From: Verrucomicrobium sp. BvORR034
GTDB lineage: Bacteria; Verrucomicrobiota; Verrucomicrobiia; Verrucomicrobiales; Verrucomicrobiaceae
Direction: 5' to 3'
Assembly (NCBI RefSeq): GCF_000739635.1
Contig: NZ_BATQ01000046.1
Coordinates: 22,611 to 86,610, forward strand
DNA: 64,000 nucleotides
Below the pieces are notes generated by a model. It did not search any database. It saw only the letters and a program-made list of their open reading frames with translations, and was not told where the DNA came from. Within the stretch, counting starts at the first letter, position 1. Each line of letters begins with the position of its first letter. Of this stretch, positions 38,217 through 48,688 are shown piece after piece. The position numbers and the translations under genes are program-made.

Positions 38217-38492
38217 ACGCGCTCATCGACACCAACATCATTGTAGCCGTCCGCACCTGCCAGTCAGCCTGTCATTGATGCAGCGTTGCATGACGGATTT
38301 CCAAATCTCGAAGACGCAGTGCTGTATCATTCGGCGGCTCTCGCAGGCGCAGATTGCATTGTGACGTGGAATGGATCTGATTGCCGGAATTCCTCGTTGT
38401 TGGTATTTACGCCGACACTGTTTCTCGTCGCTCTCTATCAACTCAAGGCAGGACAAGCGGATGCAGGCAACCGCCGTTCCGATGGTGCCTGA
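38213..38492 (+). pseudogene. PIN-domain toxin, wrecked by an internal deletion
   Basis: GTG 38213 begins NALIDTNIIVAVR, the first strand of a PIN RNase with its catalytic aspartate, but stops after 21 codons at 38278. A different frame directly downstream gives VIDAALHDGF, NLEDAVLYHSAALAG and ADCIVTWNGSD, which fit the last part of PIN toxins (second acidic site and IVTxN). About 80 central residues are missing; the break lies near 38254-38270. The toxin is therefore almost surely dead. The antitoxin upstream is intact. Confidence 0.8.
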
Positions 38493-38698
38493 TCCTTGAC
38501 GTTGGGAGGGTCCCATCGGCTCCCGTGAATCTTGCAAGTCTGTCCCGAAGGTTGGATGGAAGCGGAAAGGTGGCAAGTTCTTCAGCCGGGTTGACGTACT
38601 ATTTGTGCTCTTGGTTTCAAGAGAGTGTAACCAAACGACTGCGGCTGGCGTTCCAAGGTTCTCCAAGAAAAGTCGGTTCGAGCGTGTAAGCCGTAGTC

Positions 38699-39778
38699 AT
38701 GGCGCATCGCCTGCAAAATTTTGAAGTAAGCAAACAATCCGATCCAGTGACATTCAAGCATCTCATTCAACTCAGTTCAGCGCTTTTTCTAGGCATTGCC
38801 GCGCTCTTAGGGGCCCCGGAGTCATCGACACGTCCTTTGATCGGTGCCATCCGATGGGATGGTTGGGGAAACAACTGCGCGGTTGGGAGGGACTGTGAGC
38901 GAGTTCTCAGTCCATCGAAGTATCGGCATCGTGCTCCCTTCTTTGTGGACACGGCGGGGCCGGAGTTGATCAAGTTCAAACCTCTCTCTCAAGAGATCAT
39001 GGACGCGGAGATTGGCTATGCCGTTCACGCGGGTATCGACTACTGGGCGTTTGACTGGTACCCGCCTGGCAGCGGAATGGAACTCGCACGGAACTTCTAT
39101 CTGACTTCGACCAAGCGGGAGAGCCTCAAATGGTGTGTCGTTCTGGGGACCAATCCTTTTGACATGAATCGAGACGCGCCCTGGCTTGCTGCGGAGTTTG
39201 CCAAGCCGGAGTACCAGAAGGTGCTCGACGGCCGTCCCCTGATTTATCTCTTCACGCCAATCGCCCGCAAGGACCTTGCGGTGTTGCGAGAGCTCTCGAT
39301 GAAATCCTGCGGCAAGAGTCCCTATGTTGCCATGATGGGCTGGACTGCCGCGGAGGCGGCGCAGGCATGCGATGCGGTCGGCGCTGACGCGGTCAGCATG
39401 TATGCAGGCGGAATGGAGAAGAACTGGAGCGACTACTCCAAGCTCAAAGAAATCATCCCCAATGTGGGCACCGGTTGGGATCCCACCCCTTTTCGGGAAA
39501 CTCACGTCGCTTGGTATCCCCGCGAAAACATTGAGAAGGACTTTATCGGCTGGTCAGCGACACCCAAGCAATTGGTTGCCGGTATGGAGTCTGCCTTTGT
39601 CTGGACCCGTGCGAACTCTGGCAACGTTCCCGCCAATACTGTCCTGGTTTACGCCTGGAATGAACACTCCGAAGGGGGTTGGCTGTGCCCGACATTCACG
39701 CCCCAGGGGCCGAACACTGAGAGGATTGACGCGCTTCACGAGTGGCTGTCAGGCCGAAATTCATTGCGGAGGAACTGA
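38699..39778 (+). CDS. GH99-like / WbsX-like glycoside-processing protein
   Basis: A 359-residue protein with a hydrophobic N-terminal stretch (about residues 20-42) suggesting export. The body matches the TIM-barrel group seen in GH99 endo-mannosidases and WbsX-type proteins: YAVHAGIDYWAFDWYPP near residue 105 and NTVLVYAWNEHSEGGWLCPT near the C-terminus. The two acidic residues in these motifs are likely catalytic or substrate-binding. Specificity is unknown. A mannose-related theme fits the GH76-like gene at 25 kb, but this is only an idea. Confidence 0.75.
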   Translation: MAHRLQNFEVSKQSDPVTFKHLIQLSSALFLGIAALLGAPESSTRPLIGAIRWDGWGNNCAVGRDCERVLSPSKYRHRAPFFVDTAGPELIKFKPLSQEIMDAEIGYAVHAGIDYWAFDWYPPGSGMELARNFYLTSTKRESLKWCVVLGTNPFDMNRDAPWLAAEFAKPEYQKVLDGRPLIYLFTPIARKDLAVLRELSMKSCGKSPYVAMMGWTAAEAAQACDAVGADAVSMYAGGMEKNWSDYSKLKEIIPNVGTGWDPTPFRETHVAWYPRENIEKDFIGWSATPKQLVAGMESAFVWTRANSGNVPANTVLVYAWNEHSEGGWLCPTFTPQGPNTERIDALHEWLSGRNSLRRN

Positions 39779-39948
39779 CGGATACATTGTATCACGATGT
39801 GTCTAATGCGACACGCAAGGGATTCTTCTGGAGATGTACGACTCATAGCGCGAGCGGTTGCTTCACATGGTGGGATCCGGAAATAATTGCTAAGATCGAA
39901 CCATTGCCTGTAGTGTGCCCCAGAGGTTGATACGGGAGGTTGGTCATC

Positions 39949-40386
39949 ATGAGTGCGCCTGTTGAAAATACCGACTACAATGATCCGACTTCTGTTGTGC
40001 GGGGCTATATTCATGCCATGAACGGTTGGGAGACTGCGTCTTGGCAGGCCTATCGAGAGTGCCGGAATACGGGTGACCCCGCGGACTATCAGGCGGAGGT
40101 TAGACACAAGATGGATGCGATCTTTATTTCCTTCTGCACCCCAAAGAAGAGGAAGTTCGGTCGCCAGGGTTCGTTTCGGAGGCCGCCTGAGTATGATCCT
40201 GAAAAAGAGCAACTGGTGGACGTCACGGCCGACGAGGCCCGGAAGCGAGCTTTCGTCACAACGCATCGGCAGGCCGTGTTGGGTGGCGGGAGATACAGAT
40301 ACGCCCTGGTTCGAAAGAAGGGCAGATGGCTCATTGACACCCTGAAACGGGAAGAAAATGGCGCGTGGCGAAACACGATTCTCTGA
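39949..40386 (+). CDS. NTF2-fold immunity-like protein
   Basis: A 145-residue cytoplasmic protein. The order, a helical N-terminus (DPTSVVRGYIHAMNGWE), a cation-rich middle, and the end THRQAVLGGGRYRYALVRKKGRWLIDTLK, matches NTF2-fold immunity proteins of polymorphic toxin systems. A strong ribosome site GGGAGG precedes ATG 39949 by about 10 bases. No toxin gene is visible next to it, so it may be an orphan immunity gene. Confidence 0.7.
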   Translation: MSAPVENTDYNDPTSVVRGYIHAMNGWETASWQAYRECRNTGDPADYQAEVRHKMDAIFISFCTPKKRKFGRQGSFRRPPEYDPEKEQLVDVTADEARKRAFVTTHRQAVLGGGRYRYALVRKKGRWLIDTLKREENGAWRNTIL

Positions 40387-40668
40387 AGACACGGCGGCAC
40401 GCTGGCCCTCAGTCAAGCCGATGGGGACGATTTCCTTGTATTTTGTGGTATTTGAAGGGGAGGGTCTGTGGATTTCCGACGGGAGGGACGGGATTCTTTG
40501 CTGTGGCCAGGATAGATTAGAAGTCTCTCTGGAGGTCATCGCCGACTCAGTTTTTGAGTGAATCGTAATGGACAACTGTGTAAGCTCTGCCTGGGCTTGT
40601 CCTGTGACAGGAGCCTGCAAGGTGGTAGATGGAGCCACCTGAACTCAACGCCACACCGTTCACGTCCT

Positions 40669-41400
40669 ATGTTCCGATTTCTTAAAGCATCAGCTCTCAT
40701 TCTCTTGTTTTGTGGATCAACTCTGGCAGATGATCGATTTCTGGATGCAGGCGCTCCAGCTGCGGATCGAGAGTGGCGTGCAGCGGACTACAAGACTGTA
40801 GTTCAAATTCTGAGTGAGAAAAAAGCTCCGTTGCCACGGTTGGAGGAAACTGATGGAAAGAAGGTCCTGCAGAGGTTCTGTTCCATCGAAAATCTCACCT
40901 TTGGACGGAATCGCACCCTTCCACTTTCCTCACGGATGGAGGATTTTTTCGGGCTGCAGCAAAGTGCAAACCAGGTGACTAAGCTTTATGTCGCCGAAGC
41001 TGTAGGTGGCGCAAAGGTGGCAGGTGAAATGAGCTTGCTTCTAGGCTTCATGCTTCACGTGTCAGCTTTGGGCATTGACCTCGTTGGCGAGTTCCTTCCA
41101 ACAATTCCCAAGGACAGCCGCTATCAGGCACGCATGGATGCCCTGGCTCAGATGAGGAGTGGCCTTGCCACGATATTTACAGGAGCCTACTCGTCGATTG
41201 CGGATGACCAGATTTACACGGATGACCAACGCTCTAGCATGCTAGCGGCAGTCGCCGCCACTGCAGATCAGTTTTCGTCGGTTCTTGGGGCTGACACTAA
41301 GGTCGAAATGATCAGCAAGTTTTCCAAGCTTCAAGGGCGATTTACGTCGCCGAATGATCTGAAATACATTGAGACCATCACGAAAATGCTCGGCCGCTGA
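40669..41400 (+). CDS. Unknown secreted protein
   Basis: A 243-residue exported protein: signal peptide (residues 1 to about 19, ending LAD), then mostly helices. One hydrophobic stretch (GEMSLLLGFMLHVSALGIDLVGEFLP, split over two helices) could be membrane-associated. No family recognised. ATG 40669 is preferred; the longer frame from 40558 lacks a signal. It ends the accessory stretch. Confidence 0.6.
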   Translation: MFRFLKASALILLFCGSTLADDRFLDAGAPAADREWRAADYKTVVQILSEKKAPLPRLEETDGKKVLQRFCSIENLTFGRNRTLPLSSRMEDFFGLQQSANQVTKLYVAEAVGGAKVAGEMSLLLGFMLHVSALGIDLVGEFLPTIPKDSRYQARMDALAQMRSGLATIFTGAYSSIADDQIYTDDQRSSMLAAVAATADQFSSVLGADTKVEMISKFSKLQGRFTSPNDLKYIETITKMLGR

Positions 41401-41538
41401 CGATTTGCGTTTCCGTTACCCTCGTCGAGTCCTAGGACTATGAGAGGGATCACCTCCTGTAGAAGTTTTGGTCAAGAAGCTACGTTTCTCTTCCGTGCTC
41501 ATCAGACCCTTTCAATCGCACCTGCTATTACTGCTTCC

Positions 41539-42786
41539 ATGAACCTGAAATTCTACCTGCACAGTCCCGCTATCGTTTGCGCCTTGGGCATGTTCTTCAA
41601 CAGCGTCGCCAAGGCGGCAACCCCTGAATCTGTTCCTCTCTGGCCCGAAGGGGCTCCGGGGGCGAAGGGGACGGAGCCGAAGGATGTGCCCCGGGTGGAA
41701 ATCTTCCCTGCGGCCAAGGAGAAATCCTGCGGTGCCGGGGTGGTGGTGTTGCCGGGGGGCGGCTACGGTGGGCTGGCGGCAGATCACGAGGGCAGGCAGA
41801 TCGCGAAATTCTACAATAGCCTGGGGGTGACGGCGGTGGTTTGCTACTACCGTCTGGGGTCGGCAGGTTATCACCATCCCACCGAGCTCAATGATGCCAA
41901 GCGGGCGGTGCGGTGGCTCCGGTCCAATGCGGACAAGCTGGGCGTGGACAAGGGACGCATCGGGGTCATCGGCTTCAGCGCGGGCGGTCACCTGGCCAGC
42001 ACGGTGGGCACGCTCTTTGACAACGGGGATCCGAATGCACCCGATCCCATCGACATGCTCAGCTCCCGGCCGGACTTCCTGGTGGTGTGCTACCCGGTGA
42101 TCTCAATGACCGAGGGCTACATGCATCGGGGTTCAAGGAACAATTTGCTCGGTCCGGACAAGGACAATGAGGAGATTGCCCGCCAGGTCTCAAGTGAGCG
42201 GAATGTCTCACCGCATACACCGCCCACCTTTATCTTCCAGACGGATGAAGACACGGTGGTGCCAGCGGAGAATGCCGTGGCGTTCTACCTGGCCCTGCGC
42301 AAGAACAAGGTGCCGGCAGAGATGCACATCTACCGTCGTGGACCTCACGGCGTGGGGCTCTTTCAGGGCGATCCAGTCCTTTCCACTTGGGGCAAGCATC
42401 TGGCGGACTGGCTGCGCAACGAAGGTTTCCTGAGCCCAGCCAGCACGAAGCGCGGCGCGGTGGAGGGAACCGTCAGTGTGAACGGCGCTCCGGTGGCCTG
42501 GGGCAGTGTCACTTTCACTCCTGAAGACCCCCATGCTCCAGAGGTGACGGCACGGGTGATGATGGGCAAATTCAATCTGCCTGCCCGTGATGGCGCGGTG
42601 TTGGGAAAGAACAAGCTGACGGTGAGCTACACCTCAGCGGTGGCTGCGGCAATCACTGATCAGGACGCGCCTGCCGGTTCGGTGAGTACCACGACTGTCT
42701 CCAACAAGGGCGGCGACGCGCTGATCTGGGATGTGAAGGAAGGCGCTGGGGCCAACAAGCTCGCGCTGGAGCTGAAGTGGGAGTGA
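41539..42786 (+). CDS. Secreted acetyl-xylan-esterase-like alpha/beta-hydrolase
   Basis: A 415-residue exported esterase. Signal peptide (residues 1 to about 27, ending AKA). The alpha/beta-hydrolase (about 35-300) has the oxyanion loop LPGGGYGGLA, the nucleophile elbow GFSAGGH with serine near residue 147, and the late histidine in GPHGVGLF. A C-terminal beta domain (about 315-415; GTVSVNGAPVAWGSVTFTPED) is a carboxypeptidase-regulatory-like module often found with polysaccharide enzymes. Likely job: removing acetyl or other ester groups from plant or algal glycans. ATG 41539 is chosen; the extended frame has no signal. Confidence 0.88.
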   Translation: MNLKFYLHSPAIVCALGMFFNSVAKAATPESVPLWPEGAPGAKGTEPKDVPRVEIFPAAKEKSCGAGVVVLPGGGYGGLAADHEGRQIAKFYNSLGVTAVVCYYRLGSAGYHHPTELNDAKRAVRWLRSNADKLGVDKGRIGVIGFSAGGHLASTVGTLFDNGDPNAPDPIDMLSSRPDFLVVCYPVISMTEGYMHRGSRNNLLGPDKDNEEIARQVSSERNVSPHTPPTFIFQTDEDTVVPAENAVAFYLALRKNKVPAEMHIYRRGPHGVGLFQGDPVLSTWGKHLADWLRNEGFLSPASTKRGAVEGTVSVNGAPVAWGSVTFTPEDPHAPEVTARVMMGKFNLPARDGAVLGKNKLTVSYTSAVAAAITDQDAPAGSVSTTTVSNKGGDALIWDVKEGAGANKLALELKWE

Positions 42787-42799
42787 TGGAGCCTCGACG

Positions 42800-43153
42800 C
42801 TATTTCTTGATGCCGCCGACCTCGAAGCCCTCGGCTTCGAGGACCTTGCGGATGCGTTCCACCTGATCGCCCTGGATCTCGATGCGGCGGTCCTTGACGG
42901 TGCCGCCGCAACCGCAGGCGGCCCGGACGCGTTTGCCAATCTGCTCGATGACCGTGGCAGGGAGGTGGGACGCGAAGTCCTTGATCACGATGACGGTTTT
43001 CCCGCCGCGGTGGGCCGTCTCACGTTGTAGGGTGACCTTGCCCATCTTCCAGTGGTTTTGAGGAGCGCTGGCATCGCCTTTCCCAGCGGGTCCCGGCGGC
43101 AGGCCTGAGGAGCTCAGGTTGCCGAACGGGGAGTCGTCGGGGGTGGGGGACAT
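42800..43153 (-). CDS. SUI1/eIF1-like translation initiation factor (YciH family)
   Basis: A 117-residue protein. The N-terminal third is a flexible proline- and serine-rich tail. The SUI1 domain covers about residues 40-115: VTLQRETAHRGGKTVIVIKDF, RVRAACGCGGTVKDRRIEIQGDQ and KVLEAEGFEVGGIKK, close to the archaeal/eukaryotic eIF1 core and bacterial YciH. It may check start-codon choice on 30S subunits. That is interesting here because several genes seem to lack ribosome binding sites. No ribosome site precedes ATG 43153. Confidence 0.93.
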   Translation of the reverse strand: MSPTPDDSPFGNLSSSGLPPGPAGKGDASAPQNHWKMGKVTLQRETAHRGGKTVIVIKDFASHLPATVIEQIGKRVRAACGCGGTVKDRRIEIQGDQVERIRKVLEAEGFEVGGIKK

Positions 43154-43174
43154 GTGGAGGGGGGCTGAAATGAG

Positions 43175-43215
43175 GCAGGATGGAATCCTGCAGTACGGAC
43201 AGGTTGGAAACCTGT
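43175..43215. repeat. Two tandem REP-like palindromes between glnS and SUI1
   Basis: GCAGGAT-GGA-ATCCTGC (43175-43191) and ACAGGTT-GGA-AACCTGT (43199-43215) are both perfect 7-3-7 inverted repeats with the same GGA loop, only 7 bases apart. Pairs of this kind are seen as dispersed intergenic repeats in some Verrucomicrobia (from recall). The second ends one base from the glnS stop. Confidence 0.8.
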
Positions 43216-43216
43216 C

Positions 43217-44920
<1,704 letters not shown>

Positions 44921-45026
44921 GGAACGGGAAAGATGAGTGCCTTTGCAAGGGGGCGGAGTCAATGGAGAATGAGGGGCGGGACGCTTGACGAGTGCGAAGG
45001 TTGCACCCAGAGGTGCGGATTCCTCC

Positions 45027-45191
45027 ATGGTATCCCCCGACGAACGACGACTGATCCTCGGCATCCTGGCTCTGCTGCTGCTGGGAGCCGGAGTGAAGGC
45101 CTGTCGTCATCGCGGCGTCCAGACGGAGGTCCCCAAGGCGGTCATCCCCACAATTGAGGAGGTGGAGCCCCCACAAGCGGCTCCAGATTGA
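45027..45191 (+). CDS. Small single-helix membrane protein
   Basis: A 54-residue frame ([20 protein letters not shown]) with one membrane helix (about residues 9-22) and a short polar tail. It lies divergent from glnS and 52 bases before the next gene. The start resembles the N-terminus of small ComEA-like proteins in this group, but no domain is present, so function is unknown and coding is not certain. Confidence 0.45.
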   Translation: MVSPDERRLILGILALLLLGAGVKACRHRGVQTEVPKAVIPTIEEVEPPQAAPD

Positions 45192-45243
45192 CCCACTCCA
45201 CCTTTGCGCCATCTTGGGTACCCCCCACCAGCTATTTCCGTTC

Positions 45244-45636
45244 ATGAGAGAATCCTTTGCCCTCCAGCTTGCCGTTCATGAGGTGCAGCAGCGCGACAAC
45301 CGCTATGCTCCAGAGAGCTATGCTTTTCTGTGCCAGGCTCTGGGCCACACGGTGAAGATGCTGGAGCGTGAAAATGAAGACGACCGCCACGTTAACGGCC
45401 GGGAATTGCTCTCGGGTTTCAGAGACCTGGCGGTGCTGGAATTTGGTCCCATGGCGGCATTCGTCATCAGGGACTGGGGCCTCGAACGCAGCGAGGACGT
45501 GGGAAACATGGTGTACAACCTCATTGGAGTCGGCTATTTCGGAAGGAACGAGACCGATTCCATTGATGATTTTTCTGACGGGGTGGACTTGATGGAGGCG
45601 CTGCGGCGTCCGTTTCAGGTTGCCCGCCGTCGTTGA
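45244..45636 (+). CDS. Minf_1886-family conserved protein (TIGR04138-type)
   Basis: A 130-residue conserved protein typical of Verrucomicrobia and Planctomycetes. The order fits the family: FALQLAVHEVQQRDNRYAPESYAFLCQALGHTV, HVNGRELLSGFRDLAVLEFG and the C-terminal NMVYNLIGVGYF. The function is unknown. Such family names come from Methylacidiphilum infernorum, which supports the lineage call. ATG 45244 is chosen. Confidence 0.85.
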   Translation: MRESFALQLAVHEVQQRDNRYAPESYAFLCQALGHTVKMLERENEDDRHVNGRELLSGFRDLAVLEFGPMAAFVIRDWGLERSEDVGNMVYNLIGVGYFGRNETDSIDDFSDGVDLMEALRRPFQVARRR

Positions 45637-45726
45637 TTTCCTCTGCTCGGACTCTCTGTTCGTATCCCATCCAGCTCCTTTCCACCGGTGTGAAGACCTT
45701 GTTTCCGCCGATCTCATTCTGACTCC

Positions 45727-48258
45727 ATGAAAAGTGATCTCACCATCCCCCCCAATGCCGCCCAACTGCACACCCTGGACAATGGCTTGGAGGTGATTCT
45801 GCTGGAAGACCACGCGCACCCTCTGGCGAGCGTGCAGTTGTGGGTGAAGGCAGGCAGCCTGCATGAGGAGAAGTGGACCGGGGCGGGGTTGGCTCACCTG
45901 GTGGAGCACATGTTTTTCAAAGGGACGGAGCGCCGGACGGCTCCCCAGATCTCCCAGGAGATCCAGGCGCTGGGCGGCTATGTGAATGCCTACACCACCT
46001 TCAACCGCACGGTGTACTGGATCGATGGGGTGGCCGAGAACGTGGATGGTTACCTCAACATCCTGGCCGACATGGCCCGCAGCTCGAACTTCCACGCGGA
46101 CGAACTGGTGAAGGAGCAGGAGGTGATCCGGCGGGAATTCGCCATGGACAACGATGACCCCCAGTCCGTGCTGCAACACTTGATGCAGGCGACCGCCTTC
46201 CGGGAGCACCCGCTGCGTCACCCCATCATCGGACACCTGGAGATCTTCAATCAAGCCGGGCGTGAGGATGTGGTCGGCTTTGTGCGGCGGCACTATGTGC
46301 CCAACAACTGCTTCTTGGTCGTCGTGGGGGCCTTTGATTCCACCACGGTGCGGGCGGCGATTCAGCAGCATTTCGGCAGTTGGGAGCGCCGTCCCTATGA
46401 GCCGGTCCTGATGCCGGAAGAACCGGTGCAGGTGGCTCCCCGGCAGTCGGAGAAGGAGTTTAACACCGACATCGCCCGTCTCAGCTTGGGCTGGCCTATT
46501 CACGGGGACTCGCATCCCGACAAGCCAGCGCTGGATGTGCTGGGCTTCATTCTTGGCAGCGGACGCAGTTCCCGCCTCAATCTGGAATTGAGAGAACGAC
46601 TTGGGATCGCCCATTGGGTGGGGGCTGGCGCATGGTCAGCACTGGATCGCGGCCTCTTCGCCGTGGAAGCGGAGTGCGATGCGGAAGATCTGGAGAAGGT
46701 GGAGGAGGCTCTCGGTCAGGTGCTGGACAAGATTTGCCAGAACGGTCCGACCCAGGAAGAACTCGACAAGGCAGTGCGTGCCACCCTCAGCCATCAGCTT
46801 AGGCTTCGCAGCACGACGCGTGGTATGGCCAACAGCCTCGGGCACAGCTGGCTGACAGTGGGGAACCTTGACCAGGATCGCACCTATCTGGAGCGCATCC
46901 GCACCCTGACGGTGGAAACGGTGACCAATGCGGCCAAGACGTACATTCAGCCGCATCGTCGCTGCCGTGTCTCCCTGCATCCGCAGGGCACGCTGAAGAA
47001 GGCGAGCCAGGCCAATGCCCGGGTGAACCGGGAGGAGGCGCAGCGCTTCACGTTGAGCAATGGCATGACGCTGTTGGTCGGCGAGAACCCGCGCCTGCCG
47101 CTGGTCTCCACGCGCATTCAGTTCCTGGCCGGGGTGCCGGTGGAAACGGATGAGAACGCCGGGGTGACCCAGATCACAGCCCAGTGGCTGGTGAAGGGCA
47201 CCCAAAGCCGGACCGATGAACAGATCGCTGCCGTGCTCGAAGATCGCGGCGGATCCCTGCTGTCCACCGGAGATGCCCACCGACTGGTGGTGGGGGCGGA
47301 TGTGGTGAAGGGGGACGAAGTGGTGGCGCTGGACCTGCTGACGGAGATTCTCACTCAGCCGGTGTTCCCAGCGGGACACCTGCCCAAGATCCAAAAACGT
47401 CAGCAGGCGTCGATTCGCGAAGAACTGGAAGACCCGCTTACCGTGGCTTTGCGTCGGGCGCGCCGGGAGATGTTTGCCGGTCTGGCTTTTGAGCGCACGG
47501 CGCTCGGGACCCAGCAGTCGGTGGCCAGCTTGAATGAAGAGGTGTGCCGCGCCCATTGGGAGCGCACGGTTCAGGGAGGCAACGGCGTGGTCTCGGTGTT
47601 TGGCGATGTGAAGGCTGTGGAGGTGCTCGCGCTCGTGGAAGAGCGACTGGGCAAGCTGACGCCTGGAACGAAGTCCACGGCCGGCTTTGATCCCGAGCAT
47701 CCCACTGCGGCCTCAGCGCGTTGGGATCTCAAGCTCGACAAGGAACAAGGTGTGCTGGTGGTGGGCTTCCCCACAGTCGGCATGCAGGACGCCTATGCAC
47801 CGGCGCTGCAACTCATCGATGAGGCCTGCAGTGACATGGGGTCGCGTCTCTTCAACCGCATCCGGGAGGAGATGGGGCTGGCCTACTATGTGGGCACGCA
47901 GGCCTTCCACGCTTTGGGATCCGGCGCGTTCTACTTCTACGTTGGCACTGATCCGAAGAAGCTGGATCTGGTAGAGGCGGAGCTCATGAAGGAGATCGCC
48001 AGCCTCGCCGAGGAAGGTCTGGAGTCTGACGAACTGCAGCGTGCCAAGACCACATGGAAATCCTCCTGGCTGCGCCAGCAGCAGGGAAATGGGGCCATGG
48101 CAGACGCACTGGGCTGGGATGAACTGAACGGCTTCGGCTTCGGCCATCATCAGAAGCTGCCGCAACTCATGGCTTCTGTGACGGATGCCCAGGTGAAAGA
48201 GACGGCAGCGCGGTTCTTTGATCCCGCCAAGGCGTTTGTCGTTACGGTGAGGCCGTAG
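45727..48258 (+). CDS. M16-family zinc metallopeptidase, fused two-unit form
   Basis: An 843-residue peptidase. The N-terminal half has the inverse zinc motif HLVEH (residues 57-61) and the later glutamate region about 70 residues on (VIRREFAMDND), so it is likely active. The C-terminal half is a second M16-like domain without HxxEH, the usual inactive partner. There is no clear signal peptide. Family members degrade small peptides; processing-type roles are also known. A palindromic element lies just downstream. Confidence 0.93.
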   Translation: MKSDLTIPPNAAQLHTLDNGLEVILLEDHAHPLASVQLWVKAGSLHEEKWTGAGLAHLVEHMFFKGTERRTAPQISQEIQALGGYVNAYTTFNRTVYWIDGVAENVDGYLNILADMARSSNFHADELVKEQEVIRREFAMDNDDPQSVLQHLMQATAFREHPLRHPIIGHLEIFNQAGREDVVGFVRRHYVPNNCFLVVVGAFDSTTVRAAIQQHFGSWERRPYEPVLMPEEPVQVAPRQSEKEFNTDIARLSLGWPIHGDSHPDKPALDVLGFILGSGRSSRLNLELRERLGIAHWVGAGAWSALDRGLFAVEAECDAEDLEKVEEALGQVLDKICQNGPTQEELDKAVRATLSHQLRLRSTTRGMANSLGHSWLTVGNLDQDRTYLERIRTLTVETVTNAAKTYIQPHRRCRVSLHPQGTLKKASQANARVNREEAQRFTLSNGMTLLVGENPRLPLVSTRIQFLAGVPVETDENAGVTQITAQWLVKGTQSRTDEQIAAVLEDRGGSLLSTGDAHRLVVGADVVKGDEVVALDLLTEILTQPVFPAGHLPKIQKRQQASIREELEDPLTVALRRARREMFAGLAFERTALGTQQSVASLNEEVCRAHWERTVQGGNGVVSVFGDVKAVEVLALVEERLGKLTPGTKSTAGFDPEHPTAASARWDLKLDKEQGVLVVGFPTVGMQDAYAPALQLIDEACSDMGSRLFNRIREEMGLAYYVGTQAFHALGSGAFYFYVGTDPKKLDLVEAELMKEIASLAEEGLESDELQRAKTTWKSSWLRQQQGNGAMADALGWDELNGFGFGHHQKLPQLMASVTDAQVKETAARFFDPAKAFVVTVRP

Positions 48259-48616
48259 GCCGCGGAGCGGCGAGACAAAAGACTGGAAGACGAAAGACAG
48301 AAGACCTGACGCTTCGCGAATGGCGTCGGGTCATGTCTTTGACCTTGCGGCGAAGGGTGTGGGGGCCGACGTTGACGGTGTTCTCGTGTTTCTCATTGCG
48401 AGTGCCCACGCCAACGGCGTGATACAACATAGCCCTGGGTTGAGCGCGAAGTGGTCGCCACCCCGGGTGTCGATGCGAGTTCGGGGCCCCTGCCCGTGTA
48501 CCCACGGTGGCGGCTCGTGCCTCGCCTTGCCCTGGGCTACTTTTGTTTGACGCCCCTGGCGTCAGGTTATGTCTTTGGTCTTCTGTCTTGAAGTCTTTTG
48601 TCTCCCGCGAAGCGGG
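48259..48616. mobile_element. 358-bp palindromic repeat element with mirrored end hairpins
   Basis: Ends: a GCCGC-GGA-GCGGC hairpin (48259-48271) on the left and CCCGC-GAA-GCGGG (48604-48616) on the right. Just inside are perfect 13-bp inverted repeats GAGACAAAAGACT (48272-48284) and AGTCTTTTGTCTC (48592-48604). A further 23-base imperfect direct repeat (48322-48344 and 48558-48580) lies inside. The middle can be read as a short frame ending in CTHGGGSCLALPWATF, a motif I recall from abundant repeat elements in related genomes. No transposase is present, so it is a non-autonomous element. It sits between two convergent genes. Confidence 0.75.
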
Positions 48617-48624
48617 CAGGGCAC

Positions 48625-48658
48625 AAAAAAACCGGTGTGACTTGCGCCACACCGGTTT
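48625..48658 (-). terminator. Intrinsic terminator of the 48.7-49.3 kb gene
   Basis: ACCGGTGTG (48631-48639) pairs with CACACCGGT (48648-48656), with further A-T pairs outside, and on the minus strand a run of seven T follows (48631-48625 side). It lies 31 bases past the stop of the secreted protein gene and abuts the repeat element. Confidence 0.85.
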
Positions 48659-48688
48659 CGGGAAACTTCTTTATCTAACGGGCCTGAA

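Noticed and set aside
40358..40561. Short frame overlapping the immunity-like gene
   Set aside because: Starts inside another gene, no ribosome site, no recognised features; too weak to annotate.
45232..46614. Antisense frame over the Minf_1886-type and M16 genes
   Set aside because: Shadow of two genes on the other strand; no recognisable product.
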